DNA of 41,476 nt from a virus (IMGVR_UViG_3300045051_000818:1-41476), one strand, 5' to 3'; positions 6,673 through 15,097 are shown, counted from the first letter of the stretch. The notes: generated from the letters alone by a model not told the origin. Numbers and translations: made by a program.

Positions 6673-7485
6673 TTAAACAGCCTCCACTAACATCTCAGGC
6701 CACATCTTAACAACAATGTTTTTGGTGATTTTTTTCTCTTTATTTATAGCGGCATTTAAAAGACAAAGATCGGCGAGTTTTATGATAGCGCGGGGGACAC
6801 CATGAGTTAATTCTCTTATCTCGTCTATACTTTCTTTTGTAAACGGAAAACTCTCATTAGTTCCTCCTGCCACAGTCCAACGAAACTTCATCATGCTTTC
6901 AGTTTGAGCTCGGTCAAGAGGGGAGAGTTTGGCGGCCATGAGGCGGCTTTTCAAAGAGGGGAGTCGGTTTAATTTCTTTTGTAGCTCAGGCTGGGCGAAT
7001 AGGGCAATCTGAATTAAGAACTCTTTGTCTGTTGAGAAGTTAAAAAGATGTTGAATGAGCCTAAGCATTTGCCCATTCATATTTTGAGCCTCATCAATGA
7101 GTAGAATAGGGGAGCTTCCGTTTTTAAATTCATCTTTTAGAAATTGCTCAAAGAGTCTTAGGTTTTTAGCGTAGGCACGGTCGGTCTTAATCCCAAATTC
7201 ATCCATTACAAAGCGTAGGAATGCGTTTGTGGTGGGGAGTTCAGGAGCCATGACATATACAACCTTTTTAGTGCTATCTGCGTTTAAATCAAGTTTTATG
7301 CGCTTAGCGATAGAGGATTTACCTGTTCCCGTGGGAGCAATTAAGTAAATAGGGCCTTGAGACAGTCTTACATAGTAAAGTATCTTTTCTTTGGCTTCTT
7401 TGTGCTGTTCAGATTCCCAAAGATAGATCGGATCAGGCAATATCCTAAACGGCATTTCTAAAAGCCCAAAATAGTCTTTGTACAT
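6673..7485 (-). CDS. AAA ATPase, ExeA/TnsC/MuB-like (270 aa)
   Basis: The protein begins MYKDYFGL.EMPF..LPDP, the typical ExeA-family start. It has Walker A APTGTGKSS (50-58), Walker B ILLIDEAQ (127-134), an arginine-rich sensor region (PSLKSRLMAA) and a C-terminal HGVPRAI segment with a helical lid. Such ATPases act in DNA target choice, secretion-related assembly or partition. No transposase is nearby. I start at ATG 7485 because an ATG at 7503 would lie upstream of the promoter's -10 box. There is no Shine-Dalgarno, so the mRNA is probably leaderless. Confidence 0.8.
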   Translation of the reverse strand: MYKDYFGLLEMPFRILPDPIYLWESEQHKEAKEKILYYVRLSQGPIYLIAPTGTGKSSIAKRIKLDLNADSTKKVVYVMAPELPTTNAFLRFVMDEFGIKTDRAYAKNLRLFEQFLKDEFKNGSSPILLIDEAQNMNGQMLRLIQHLFNFSTDKEFLIQIALFAQPELQKKLNRLPSLKSRLMAAKLSPLDRAQTESMMKFRWTVAGGTNESFPFTKESIDEIRELTHGVPRAIIKLADLCLLNAAINKEKKITKNIVVKMWPEMLVEAV

Positions 7486-7492
7486 AATAAAA

Positions 7493-7522
7493 AGTATAAA
7501 CACAATTAACTACCCATGTCAA
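7493..7522 (-). promoter_or_regulatory. Strong sigma70-type promoter of the ATPase gene
   Basis: TTGACA (7517-7522), an 18-base spacer and TATACT (7493-7498) on the minus strand. The predicted start, near 7486, is next to ATG 7485. Bases 7523-7623 upstream hold no gene that I can recognise. Confidence 0.7.
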
Positions 7523-7623
7523 GTTGATATTAAGTATGGGGTATAAATGAGCTAGGGGAGTATATAGAACTGATATTTACTATACGTCGTACAATAATAG
7601 TTTTGCGACGTATTTGGTCTTAT

Positions 7624-7749
7624 TTACGGCCTTTTCTTTATTTTAGCATCTTTTACATTTTGCGACAAATGGGTAAAACAAGCGTAAAGATTATTTCTAA
7701 CTCCACAAGCAATTACTTTGACCTTGCAATATTCACACCTAACTAGCAT
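7624..7749 (-). CDS. Cysteine-rich mini-protein (41 aa)
   Basis: ATG 7749 overlaps the end of the preceding gene by 11 bases. The product, MLVRCEYCKVKVIACG..., has CEYC (5-8), a third cysteine at 15 and a fourth at 24 with a histidine at 27, consistent with a small zinc site, then a basic tail KIKKRP. Function unknown. Confidence 0.5.
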   Translation of the reverse strand: MLVRCEYCKVKVIACGVRNNLYACFTHLSQNVKDAKIKKRP

Positions 7750-8008
7750 TCCTGTTTTGTACTTTTTCATTTTCACAAATTCTTTGTCTTAATGCACGCT
7801 CTACCCAAATTGCTCTTTGGTGTTGGCGGTCAATTGATTGTTGAGAAATTGTTTTATTTCGTGCTGCTTCTTTATATATTCCGTATTCAATTAGAAGTTG
7901 GCTCACTAAATTGTCGGTATTGAGTTCATCTAGAAGTTTAAAAAAGTCGGCGTTTTCATGCGCCATGCGCTCCACCTCACAATAGTTACTTACGTACTCC
8001 CTTGCCAT
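7739..8008 (-). CDS. Hypothetical protein (89 aa)
   Basis: I choose ATG 8008, preceded by GGAGACAAGAA, over the upstream ATG 8041 inside the previous gene. The protein is helical (MAREYVSNYCEVERMAHENADFF) with LDELNTDNLVSQLL and a basic segment (RQHQRAIWVERALRQR), possibly a DNA-contacting helix. No family is recognised. Confidence 0.5.
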   Translation of the reverse strand: MAREYVSNYCEVERMAHENADFFKLLDELNTDNLVSQLLIEYGIYKEAARNKTISQQSIDRQHQRAIWVERALRQRICENEKVQNRNAS

Positions 8009-8210
8009 TTCTTGTCTCCAATTTATTAAAAAACTTCTCAACTTGAGAGGAAACCTTAACTACATCTTTTAATTCATTAAACATACACGTCTGTCCATCA
8101 CAGGCGTTGCCGGTTAAAAGTGGGCAAAATACAAGTTCAGGATTAAACCCACGTGACTGGGCCTTGGCCTTTGCATTTATGACTACTTGACATCCTCTTT
8201 CTGCGCTCAT
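7986..8210 (-). CDS. Hypothetical protein with conserved-looking cysteines (74 aa)
   Basis: Starts at ATG 8210. Four cysteines occur in the pattern GC, FCP, ACDGQTC (about 7-42), which could bind a metal, followed by a helix and a basic end (RNGKGVRK). It overlaps the next gene by 23 bases. Function unknown. Confidence 0.5.
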   Translation of the reverse strand: MSAERGCQVVINAKAKAQSRGFNPELVFCPLLTGNACDGQTCMFNELKDVVKVSSQVEKFFNKLETRNGKGVRK

Positions 8211-8219
8211 AATTCGTGA

Positions 8220-8429
8220 TTACAAACCTGTATTGTTCCCTGTGTTCCAACCCAAACCGGATTTGCAAAGAGCTGGCTCCATTACCTTTCTGATTTCGTC
8301 AGTTTCAGTTAAAAAATTATGTATTACAAATTCCCATTCTTTTCTACACTTCGTGCAATAGACTACATCACAATGATTGCAATATTCTAATTTGTGTTCA
8401 CATTTGACTGGTTTTTCGTGTTTATGCAT
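8220..8429 (-). CDS. Cysteine/histidine-rich zinc-binding protein (69 aa)
   Basis: ATG 8429 follows AGAGGTGATAT. The N-terminal half has KCEHKLEYCNHCDVVYCTKC, a dense cluster of five cysteines and two histidines able to hold one or two zinc ions in a B-box/RING-like array. The C-terminal half is polar and ends NTGNNTGL. It is one of the mini zinc proteins just after the lysis genes. Confidence 0.55.
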   Translation of the reverse strand: MHKHEKPVKCEHKLEYCNHCDVVYCTKCRKEWEFVIHNFLTETDEIRKVMEPALCKSGLGWNTGNNTGL

Positions 8430-8451
8430 ATATCACCTCTTTTCTTCGTAT

Positions 8452-8712
8452 TTATGTATTATTTGGCTTCATCACTGTTGAATGCCATGCGTTAGCTGTA
8501 AATCCAGTTAAAAGTCCAATCGCCACAACTGATCTTGGCTCCCAGCCTAAAAGCACCCCAATAATTCCATTTATTCCAATTGCCAAAACAATGGCAATAA
8601 TGGGAGCAAATTTTGAGGGTATCCCCCACTCTCCCTTCATGTATTCAATAATCTGCTCAATAACAGGAGCAGTACCAATTCCTGCCAAAACTAATGGATC
8701 AAAATTATTCAT
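8452..8712 (-). CDS. Probable holin or small membrane protein (86 aa)
   Basis: ATG 8712 is preceded by AAAGGTGGTGAAG. Hydrophobic segments lie at about 8-24, 35-56 (IIAIVLAIGINGIIGVLLG) and 63-77, with charged residues between and MKPNNT at the end. Its place just after the endolysin genes and its size fit a class I/II holin that would open the membrane for the CHAP endolysin. There is no sequence proof of the family. Confidence 0.6.
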   Translation of the reverse strand: MNNFDPLVLAGIGTAPVIEQIIEYMKGEWGIPSKFAPIIAIVLAIGINGIIGVLLGWEPRSVVAIGLLTGFTANAWHSTVMKPNNT

Positions 8713-8728
8713 TTTTACTTCACCACCT

Positions 8729-8860
8729 TTACTTATCCAACCACATTAAAACACATCCTATTATCATTAAAACTTGCCCCACAACCACTGCGGCTGGCAA
8801 ATTAATTAATCCAGTTGTCATTATAATTGTGAGTCCTGTCCAGAGCAATTTTCCTCCCAT
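8729..8860 (-). CDS. Small two-helix membrane protein (43 aa), possible holin partner
   Basis: ATG 8860 follows a perfect GGAGGTGA. The product has hydrophobic stretches at about 7-21 and 22-40 separated by GLINLPAA, and ends MWLDK. A second small membrane protein beside the holin candidate fits a holin/antiholin pair, but this is inference. Confidence 0.55.
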   Translation of the reverse strand: MGGKLLWTGLTIIMTTGLINLPAAVVVGQVLMIIGCVLMWLDK

Positions 8861-8865
8861 TTAAT

Positions 8866-9195
8866 TCACCTCCAGCCTTTCACTTTCCTATGTAATTTTT
8901 GTAACATACCTAATTCTTTCACCTGATCTTTATTCACTTTTAAAATCTTTTTCTCTACCAGAGTATCCACTTTCTCGCTCATTGGCTCAATCGTTTGACT
9001 CACTGCGTTTTCAACTGCGCTTTCAATCTTTCCCTGAGTACGGCTTTGCATCCCCAGTATCTTGTCATTTTGAGCCTTAACGGTTTCTAGGATAATTGAG
9101 ATTTTGTCAATGTCTCGCCTGTCATCTGCAATACTGGACTCAATATCCCCCAGTCTTCTAACTAACTGATCCCATTGTTTCGGTGTAATTTCCAT
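8866..9195 (-). CDS. Coiled-coil protein in lysis cluster (109 aa)
   Basis: ATG 9195 overlaps the endolysin stop (TGATG). The sequence has a long heptad-like region (IESSIADDRRDIDKIS...KILGMQSRTQGKIESAVENAV) and a basic C-terminus (LHRKVKGWR). There is no membrane helix. It may be an attachment or assembly factor of the lysis machinery, or a virion protein. Function unknown. Confidence 0.5.
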   Translation of the reverse strand: MEITPKQWDQLVRRLGDIESSIADDRRDIDKISIILETVKAQNDKILGMQSRTQGKIESAVENAVSQTIEPMSEKVDTLVEKKILKVNKDQVKELGMLQKLHRKVKGWR

Positions 9196-9851
9196 CACTT
9201 CCCAACTAAACGAGCCACCAAATCTACTAGTTGGGAAAGTAGATTGGTATTAGATTTAGATTCAATTTTGACGTTTTGAGGGTATTTGGCAATCACATCC
9301 TCTAAGTGCAAAATTTGGGCATCCTTGGCAATGAGCATAGCTTTTACTTGTTGAAACTCTGTTTTTCCATAACCCTCTCCACATGGGGTAAGATCAAGTA
9401 GAGTTTGGTTTGTTACCTCAACTATAGCTCGTGAAGCATTTTGGTCAACTGCATCAGAGATGTTCTTTTTAGGACGAAGCCAACCATTAATGTTTGTATA
9501 ATTGTGGCTCCCGAAATGACAAAGCGAGCCTATCGGGTTATTTTGTTCAAAACATATAAAATGATTAATATCGGCTGTCAAACAAATTGCAATGTGACCA
9601 TAAACTCCTATTCCATTTGTCCATAAAATTACATCCCCCATTTGAGGAAAATTAGTGAGGGTATTTTTAATAAAATCGTATGATTCCTTGAGATACCTTT
9701 TAATAACATCAATGGCGTTAGATGGCACAACGGGCGCTCCTACCACCTCTTTATTATACTGTTGGTATACATCCATACATTGGAAGCCGAAACTTTTATC
9801 TTGATCGATTCCCACTCCGTTATATTTTAGAAAGAACTCGTTAATTGTCAT
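9195..9851 (-). CDS. CHAP-domain endolysin (218 aa)
   Basis: The N-terminal half is a cysteine/histidine amidohydrolase/peptidase domain that cleaves peptidoglycan. FQCMD gives the catalytic Cys25, GHIAIC the His86, and FEQNN around 101-105 the third polar residue. MGDVILW is the usual strand before the histidine. The C-terminal part (about 130-218) is helical with a coiled-coil stretch (LLIAKDAQILHLEDVI) and may be a wall-binding or oligomerisation region. No signal peptide is seen, so it needs a holin; two holin candidates lie just downstream. Confidence 0.85.
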   Translation of the reverse strand: MTINEFFLKYNGVGIDQDKSFGFQCMDVYQQYNKEVVGAPVVPSNAIDVIKRYLKESYDFIKNTLTNFPQMGDVILWTNGIGVYGHIAICLTADINHFICFEQNNPIGSLCHFGSHNYTNINGWLRPKKNISDAVDQNASRAIVEVTNQTLLDLTPCGEGYGKTEFQQVKAMLIAKDAQILHLEDVIAKYPQNVKIESKSNTNLLSQLVDLVARLVGK

Positions 9852-10120
9852 TTTTGATCTAGTAATCTATCCATTTTTCCCTCAATGGCATCAAGCTTTT
9901 TGCCGTTTTCCTTTGACTGCTCCTCAACTCTTGTCATCCGGTCCATCAATGGCTCGCGTCTTTTACTCTCCCCTTCAAGCCATTCCAAGCGTTGTTTCAA
10001 AAGAGTTACATTGTTTGTTATTGGGGAAAGTTTGTTGGCAATCCAGAGGTTAATAATGATGGCCACAGGGCCAGCTAAAAATGAAATCAGTTGAACGATA
10101 TTGATATTTTGTAGGTCCAT
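9848..10120 (-). CDS. Membrane-anchored coiled-coil lysis accessory protein (90 aa)
   Basis: One hydrophobic helix near the N-terminus (about 8-27, LISFLAGPVAIIINLWIA) is followed by a long charged coiled coil (ITNNVTLLKQRLEWLEG...KKLDAIEGKMDRLL). The layout resembles XhlA-like or spanin-like accessory proteins next to endolysins. It overlaps the endolysin gene by 4 bases and is presumably in the same operon. Confidence 0.6.
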   Translation of the reverse strand: MDLQNINIVQLISFLAGPVAIIINLWIANKLSPITNNVTLLKQRLEWLEGESKRREPLMDRMTRVEEQSKENGKKLDAIEGKMDRLLDQK

Positions 10121-10122
10121 GA

Positions 10123-10845
10123 TTAATATCTAATTGAATAAGATCCTCCTTTTTGCTTCATAATTGAATCTAAGACTGTCGCGTACTTATTCATTACTGT
10201 CTTTAAATTATTGGCATAGACTGGACCTGCATTTGGATTTTGGGATGTAATCGGACCAGCATATATATTGGCATATTGATTAATATCCCCCGAGTCCCTG
10301 AACGGTTGGTATATTTGTGAAGTTCTAAGTTGGGATGGAGTGTAACCTGTTCCTTGTCTTCCACCCACACCTGATATCATGTCTGAGAAAACTTGTCCTA
10401 CGTTGGGGGGATTATAACTATCTACTCCCATTCCCCAACCCAATGCCTGTTTGGGTTTGTTAACCAGTTTAGGTATCTTCTGAAAGTCTTTTAATCCTCC
10501 AGATTCCAATTGGCTTTGGGCGACTGCAAGAAATGGAAACTTTTGAAAGATTGGGTACTTGGATTGTTCATTGACAATTTGAGCTGAAAGAGTAGCAACT
10601 GGGTCCTTGCCAGAAGCTATCCTAATTGCGTTTATATAGTCCTCTTTGGTGGGTTCCATTGAAGTCTGAGGTTGGGCGGCGAATGCAGTTTGAGGCCCTT
10701 GCGGAACCGTTGGAGGAGTGACATTAGCAGACTTTTTTGAATCAGACACATATCTAATAGGTTTTCCTTTTTCCAAGACCACAGTTTGAGATGGAAAAAT
10801 AGAGTTGAGTAATTGTTTCACAATATCTAAAGGTCCGTTTGCCAT
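10123..10845 (-). CDS. Virion-associated protein, possible peptidoglycan hydrolase (240 aa)
   Basis: Residues about 90-110 (FQKFPFLAVAQSQLESGG) resemble the helix of lysozyme-like or glucosaminidase folds with a catalytic glutamate (QLESGG). The middle is Gly/Asn/Gln-rich, and a C-terminal helix follows (YANNLKTVMNKYATVLD). The N-terminus, NGPLDIVKQLLNSIF, resembles that of the next larger virion protein. It may be an internal virion enzyme that opens the cell wall during DNA entry. Confidence in the enzyme call is modest. Confidence 0.45.
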   Translation of the reverse strand: MANGPLDIVKQLLNSIFPSQTVVLEKGKPIRYVSDSKKSANVTPPTVPQGPQTAFAAQPQTSMEPTKEDYINAIRIASGKDPVATLSAQIVNEQSKYPIFQKFPFLAVAQSQLESGGLKDFQKIPKLVNKPKQALGWGMGVDSYNPPNVGQVFSDMISGVGGRQGTGYTPSQLRTSQIYQPFRDSGDINQYANIYAGPITSQNPNAGPVYANNLKTVMNKYATVLDSIMKQKGGSYSIRY

Positions 10846-10847
10846 GA

Positions 10848-10985
10848 TTATATTTTTATTCTTGATTTGAATTGGTAGGGCTTAAGTTTAGGAAGTTTCA
10901 TGGGCTTAATTTTTAAGGCTTTAGGAGTCCTGATCCTGTTTTGTGCTATGAAACTGGCTAATGTTCTCTTTTTTGCCATACTCAT
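10848..10985 (-). CDS. Small basic protein (45 aa)
   Basis: ATG 10985 comes directly after the stop of the 958-residue gene. The product is very basic (SMAKKRTLASFIAQN, then repeated KP motifs: PKALKIKPMKLPKLKPYQ). It lies between two internal virion proteins and may be a packaged DNA-binding peptide. No family is recognised. Confidence 0.5.
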   Translation of the reverse strand: MSMAKKRTLASFIAQNRIRTPKALKIKPMKLPKLKPYQFKSRIKI

Positions 10986-13862
10986 CTATTTTACTGTCTT
11001 ATTCACCGCGAAAGCTATAGATTTTAATTCCTCATCGACTCGCGCCAAAAGAGAATCCTTGTCGGATTTGGAGAGGTTGGAGCTTGAGCTAATATCCTTT
11101 TTAATTTTATTAAGTTTTGTGAGTTTGCTATCAACTGATTTTAAAACTTGCCCATATTTAAAGGTCTGTTTGTTGTCCTGAATAAATTTAATAGCTTCAT
11201 CTTTTTTGCCTGATTTAATAAGGGCCTTTACTTGTTGCTCAACTCCGTGATACTTGTCAATTGCACTATATAAGTTGTCTAGTTGTGTGCCACCTGACGC
11301 TTTCCCAAACCTTCTTTGGAGATTTTCAACGGGACTTTCCACTCCCATGAGTTGATTTCCGAGTCCCCCTGCTGCGGTACTAACAAAATTTTGAACCTTA
11401 AGTGGAGATACCCCTAATATTCCTCCAATTGCTCGAGGAATTGGAGGAGTATAGTCTTTGACTTGCGCACTTGCTGGCAAGTTTTTCATAGAAGTGGGCA
11501 CTATATCTTGGCCTGTATATAGATTTTTGTTTAACGCAGTCTCTAGAAATGGTTTAACTGCTTGAGGGGTAAAACTCGATACTAGTTTTTTAGGATCAGT
11601 TACATCAATGGAAGTTCCTGCAGTAATTAAATTACTGGCCACTTCTCCAAATCCTACTGGGTCCATGCCCTGAGAAGCTTCTAATGACCTTGTAAAAATG
11701 CGAGTAAGATTTGAAAGCCCTGGGGGGATAGGAATTTTTATAATGTTATATCTGCCTTGAGAGTCTTTTGTGGCTCCGTCTGGAATAATAATTAAGTTAT
11801 TGTCTTTTTCGTAGGGCTTAATATCTTCGTATATTTGTCGACGCGCTGGGTCTGACAAGTTCCAAGTAGTAGCGGCTGCAGCTGGGAGAAATAAACCTAT
11901 TCCAATTTTGGCAGTGGTGGCGACTGGAGCTCGCGAGAAACTTCTTGTGAGTTGTCTGGCCCCTTGAATGCCTGCATTAAAAAATGGAATTACTGCATTT
12001 AACACTCGGCTAAACTCCCCCTTTCTGGCAAAGTTGGCGGTATTCTCGCGGGCGGCCTTGGCTCCTAAAAGAGCCGCGTCCTCTGCGGTTCTGCCTTGAG
12101 CAAGTAACCCATTTTTAGTTCCTGCATATTGTTGGATACGCGTTAATTCTTCGCCTCGGCCGATAATGTCCTCGACAGCCCGTAGAAGTTCAGACGGTCT
12201 TGTGACTGTATACTTAATTTTACTTCCCAAACTTTTTCCCGCGCGAAGTGCTTCAACTGTGAGATTTGGAGCATCGCGGGCTATATCAAAGCTGGTGCCA
12301 CCTGCTGCGTTTCTAACAACCTCATCATATAAATCTCCGTGGCCCACTGCGGCAAAAAGTGCTTTCACAAAATTAATAGGATTAAGTAGAGATGTTCGTG
12401 CTACGTTATTGGAATTAACAAACGCAGTCATTTGGTCCTTAGCCACATTGGTAACCGTAAAAGGAAGGTTAAGGCCCGTGGCTCCCAGTTGAAGAATACG
12501 AGTTGGTGTTCTAAAGATTTTGCCTAAAAGCCCAATTTGTTGAACATTCAAACTCTTAGCCGCTGACGCTATCTCAGGAGTCGTTTCAAAGACTTTTTTC
12601 ACTCCGTTATCAAGATATGAAAATGAATGAGTGGGAGCGTTACCCGTAACTTCTTTAATAAGACCCTCAAATCCAGGAAGATCTTTGTATGATGCCAGCT
12701 GGCGTCCTGCCACATTTCGCTCTCCTTGACTAAAGGCATCACTTGTTTTGGCAAGGATTGACTCCAGTGGATTAACAATCTCGCGGGTTGATCCTTTTAA
12801 TTTTTGAACAACACTTTGGCTAGAAAGCGATGCCACAGCCTTTGTCCCCACTTTTGGCAAGGATTCTTTTTCAAGATCACTAAATACACGGTTTAGTGGA
12901 ACATACTCTGGATACTTTTTAATTAAGGCGTCGGCTGTGTCTTGACTCACAAGTCCAGTGTCCACTGAATATTGAAGCAGTTTTCTTGTGTATGCATTAA
13001 CTTGTTTGGCAAAAGGCTCATAGATTGGGGCCAAGTCCTGAACCAATTGTTTGTCTTTTCCTAAGTTTCTTCCAGTTTGAACACCTAACTCTTCAACACT
13101 TCCTGCGTGTTTTGCAATCATATATTGGTTAAGGGCATTTAAATCAGGAGCTCCCTTAATAATATCAACTAGTCCATTATCTTTGGCAAATTGTCCAGCC
13201 AGGTTATTCGATCTGAGAGTTCGGTCAATTTGAAGTCGTATGTCGTTTTTGGGTAACACATTAAATTTATTTTTCTTCTCCGCTTGGCTTAACACGTCCT
13301 CAATTGGAGCCGTTGAGTCTACAATTTTCGCCTTTACATCGTTTAGAAAATTATTAACCTTGGCTCCAAATTTAGGAACAATCCCCTCTCCCGCTTGGGC
13401 TGCTTTTTGACCCGTTATTAATTCTTTTAAGTAAGCTTCCGTTCCAGAGACTGGTATTTTTGGGATTTTAAGTTCGCTAGGAGCCGAAAGTCCCATGAAT
13501 ATGGTGGGGTCGGCCATCTTTTTGGTATCAAATTCGTGTACAATTTTTCCTGAAGAGTCTTTATATGTCCTTCCTGTATAGAGGCGATCATTTACACCCT
13601 TTAGATAATCTTGTCTTCCTTGTGGAGTAGCTACTTGCTCAATGGTTTGTCCCACATTACTAATTGGATTTCCAACAAACGGGATTTTGTTCCCGACTGT
13701 TTGAACAGCTCTTCCTACATTTTGTGTGTTTTGTTGAAACTGGGTTCCCAGATTAGTGCCAGTGTTGTTTACCTTCCCTCGTTGAACTGCAGGATTTATA
13801 AGTTTGGTCCCAATATCCTGTATGAAGTTTCTAACTAAATCAAGTGGATTGTTGGATTGCAT
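10986..13862 (-). CDS. Large internal virion / polyvalent protein with LPD38-like region (958 aa)
   Basis: The 958 residues include a long helical middle and, at about 600-670, ENTANFARKGEFSRVLNAV followed by PFFNAGIQGARQL, which resembles the LPD38 domain found in phage polyvalent and ejected proteins. A hydrophobic stretch (IGIGLFLPAAAATTW) follows. The N-terminus is NNPLDLVRNFIQDIG, similar to the 10123-10845 gene. The C-terminus is a Lys-rich helix. It is most likely injected with the DNA or forms the trans-envelope channel in a podovirus. No catalytic motif is seen. Confidence 0.65.
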   Translation of the reverse strand: MQSNNPLDLVRNFIQDIGTKLINPAVQRGKVNNTGTNLGTQFQQNTQNVGRAVQTVGNKIPFVGNPISNVGQTIEQVATPQGRQDYLKGVNDRLYTGRTYKDSSGKIVHEFDTKKMADPTIFMGLSAPSELKIPKIPVSGTEAYLKELITGQKAAQAGEGIVPKFGAKVNNFLNDVKAKIVDSTAPIEDVLSQAEKKNKFNVLPKNDIRLQIDRTLRSNNLAGQFAKDNGLVDIIKGAPDLNALNQYMIAKHAGSVEELGVQTGRNLGKDKQLVQDLAPIYEPFAKQVNAYTRKLLQYSVDTGLVSQDTADALIKKYPEYVPLNRVFSDLEKESLPKVGTKAVASLSSQSVVQKLKGSTREIVNPLESILAKTSDAFSQGERNVAGRQLASYKDLPGFEGLIKEVTGNAPTHSFSYLDNGVKKVFETTPEIASAAKSLNVQQIGLLGKIFRTPTRILQLGATGLNLPFTVTNVAKDQMTAFVNSNNVARTSLLNPINFVKALFAAVGHGDLYDEVVRNAAGGTSFDIARDAPNLTVEALRAGKSLGSKIKYTVTRPSELLRAVEDIIGRGEELTRIQQYAGTKNGLLAQGRTAEDAALLGAKAARENTANFARKGEFSRVLNAVIPFFNAGIQGARQLTRSFSRAPVATTAKIGIGLFLPAAAATTWNLSDPARRQIYEDIKPYEKDNNLIIIPDGATKDSQGRYNIIKIPIPPGLSNLTRIFTRSLEASQGMDPVGFGEVASNLITAGTSIDVTDPKKLVSSFTPQAVKPFLETALNKNLYTGQDIVPTSMKNLPASAQVKDYTPPIPRAIGGILGVSPLKVQNFVSTAAGGLGNQLMGVESPVENLQRRFGKASGGTQLDNLYSAIDKYHGVEQQVKALIKSGKKDEAIKFIQDNKQTFKYGQVLKSVDSKLTKLNKIKKDISSSSNLSKSDKDSLLARVDEELKSIAFAVNKTVK

Positions 13863-13863
13863 T

Positions 13864-15027
13864 TCATTGTGATTGTGCTGGACTTATTCTTTGTTGTTGT
13901 AATAATTGTTCCAAAGGATCTTGCGTCTTGTTGGGATTAATAGATGATATATAAGTCGGAGCATAATCGCTTGACACAGGTACACCAGCAGACTGGAGGT
14001 ATTTGGCAATCGCCGAGGACATAGGTAGACCCGCTTGAGCCAAACTTTGCACTGTATTTGCAGCTTGTGTTAGTTTACTAAAATCAACCTCGGTTTTAGA
14101 AAGTTTCTGCGTATTTTGTACCTGCCATTGTTGTAAACTTTGAGCAAACTGTTGGGCTTGTACTTGGAGATCAGCCACTTTTGATTGCGCGTCTGTTATT
14201 AGTTGCTGTCGAGATTGGGCTTTTTGACTAGCTGCCACATTTCTTTGGTTATTTAATTGCTCAATGGAATTAAGAAGTTGAGTCTGAATGGAATTTTTTG
14301 CAGCAACAACTTTTCCTTCCAGATCTGTCATTTGCTGTCTTACATAATTAGCTTGATTGGCTTTCTCTTTTTGAATGTTTTGAAGAACTTCGTTAGTAGA
14401 ACCCGTAACTCCTGCAATACGACGGGCAGTTTCCACTCCCAAGTTCTCAGCCAAAGCCTCGGCTACCGATGAGGACGAAAGGCCACTTCCAGATAATTGA
14501 GCTACGTTTTGTTGCTGAAGTTGTCTATATAAATCCCTAGCTTGTTGAGTAGCGGTTGCTCCCTGTTTTGTAGCCTGTTGAGCTTGTGTATCATAACTTT
14601 GGTTCGCAGTATTTAGTTGATTGTTTAACTGGTTTCTTGCTCCCTGAGCGTTGACGTCTACATTTGCTGAGGCATCGGCTGCGCTTCTTTGGATATTGCC
14701 TTGTTGTGTGTCGATTTGAGAAATGTAATCATTATATCCACTATCGATTGCGCTTAGCCCATTCCCCAACTGATTATTAATATTGTTAGTTGCAGTATTC
14801 AAGCCTGCCATACTTGCAGATTGACCAGAGCTTCCTATCCCTCCACCACCATAAGTCGTTGAAGCCCCCAGAACTTGGTTACTAACTGGAGTATTATAGT
14901 TTTGAGAGACCACGTTATATTGGTCTGGTACAGATTGTCTGGGGTTTGATTGCATAGATCCTGCATAATTCGCAGGATTAAAATATGAGTTACTCTGCAT
15001 TTGTGGTTTGGATTGTAAGACTGGCAT
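13864..15027 (-). CDS. Gln/Asn-rich coiled-coil internal virion protein (387 aa)
   Basis: Residues about 75-330 are rich in Gln, Asn, Ala and Ser with long helical stretches (QLNNQLNTANQSYDTQAQQ and similar), typical of podovirus internal core proteins. A C-terminal DPLEQLLQQQ motif ends the chain. It is the first gene of a unit that begins with a promoter and attenuator-like terminator at 15042-15126. A role in genome ejection is inferred from position and composition. Confidence 0.55.
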   Translation of the reverse strand: MPVLQSKPQMQSNSYFNPANYAGSMQSNPRQSVPDQYNVVSQNYNTPVSNQVLGASTTYGGGGIGSSGQSASMAGLNTATNNINNQLGNGLSAIDSGYNDYISQIDTQQGNIQRSAADASANVDVNAQGARNQLNNQLNTANQSYDTQAQQATKQGATATQQARDLYRQLQQQNVAQLSGSGLSSSSVAEALAENLGVETARRIAGVTGSTNEVLQNIQKEKANQANYVRQQMTDLEGKVVAAKNSIQTQLLNSIEQLNNQRNVAASQKAQSRQQLITDAQSKVADLQVQAQQFAQSLQQWQVQNTQKLSKTEVDFSKLTQAANTVQSLAQAGLPMSSAIAKYLQSAGVPVSSDYAPTYISSINPNKTQDPLEQLLQQQRISPAQSQ

Positions 15028-15041
15028 AATTTTTAAGACAC

Positions 15042-15084
15042 AAAAAAGACCGAGATTTCTCTCGGCCGTTACGTAAATAAACGT
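15042..15084 (-). terminator. Leader hairpin plus intrinsic terminator before the internal virion genes
   Basis: On the minus strand a small hairpin (ACGT-TTATTT-ACGT, 15071-15084) followed by AACGGC leads into CCGAGA-GAAA-TCTCGG (15050-15065) and a T6 tract. Since the promoter is upstream of it and the gene begins 15 bases downstream, this is an attenuator-type arrangement. The same hairpin pair is present before the portal. Confidence 0.75.
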
Positions 15085-15097
15085 GTTCCTAACCCCT

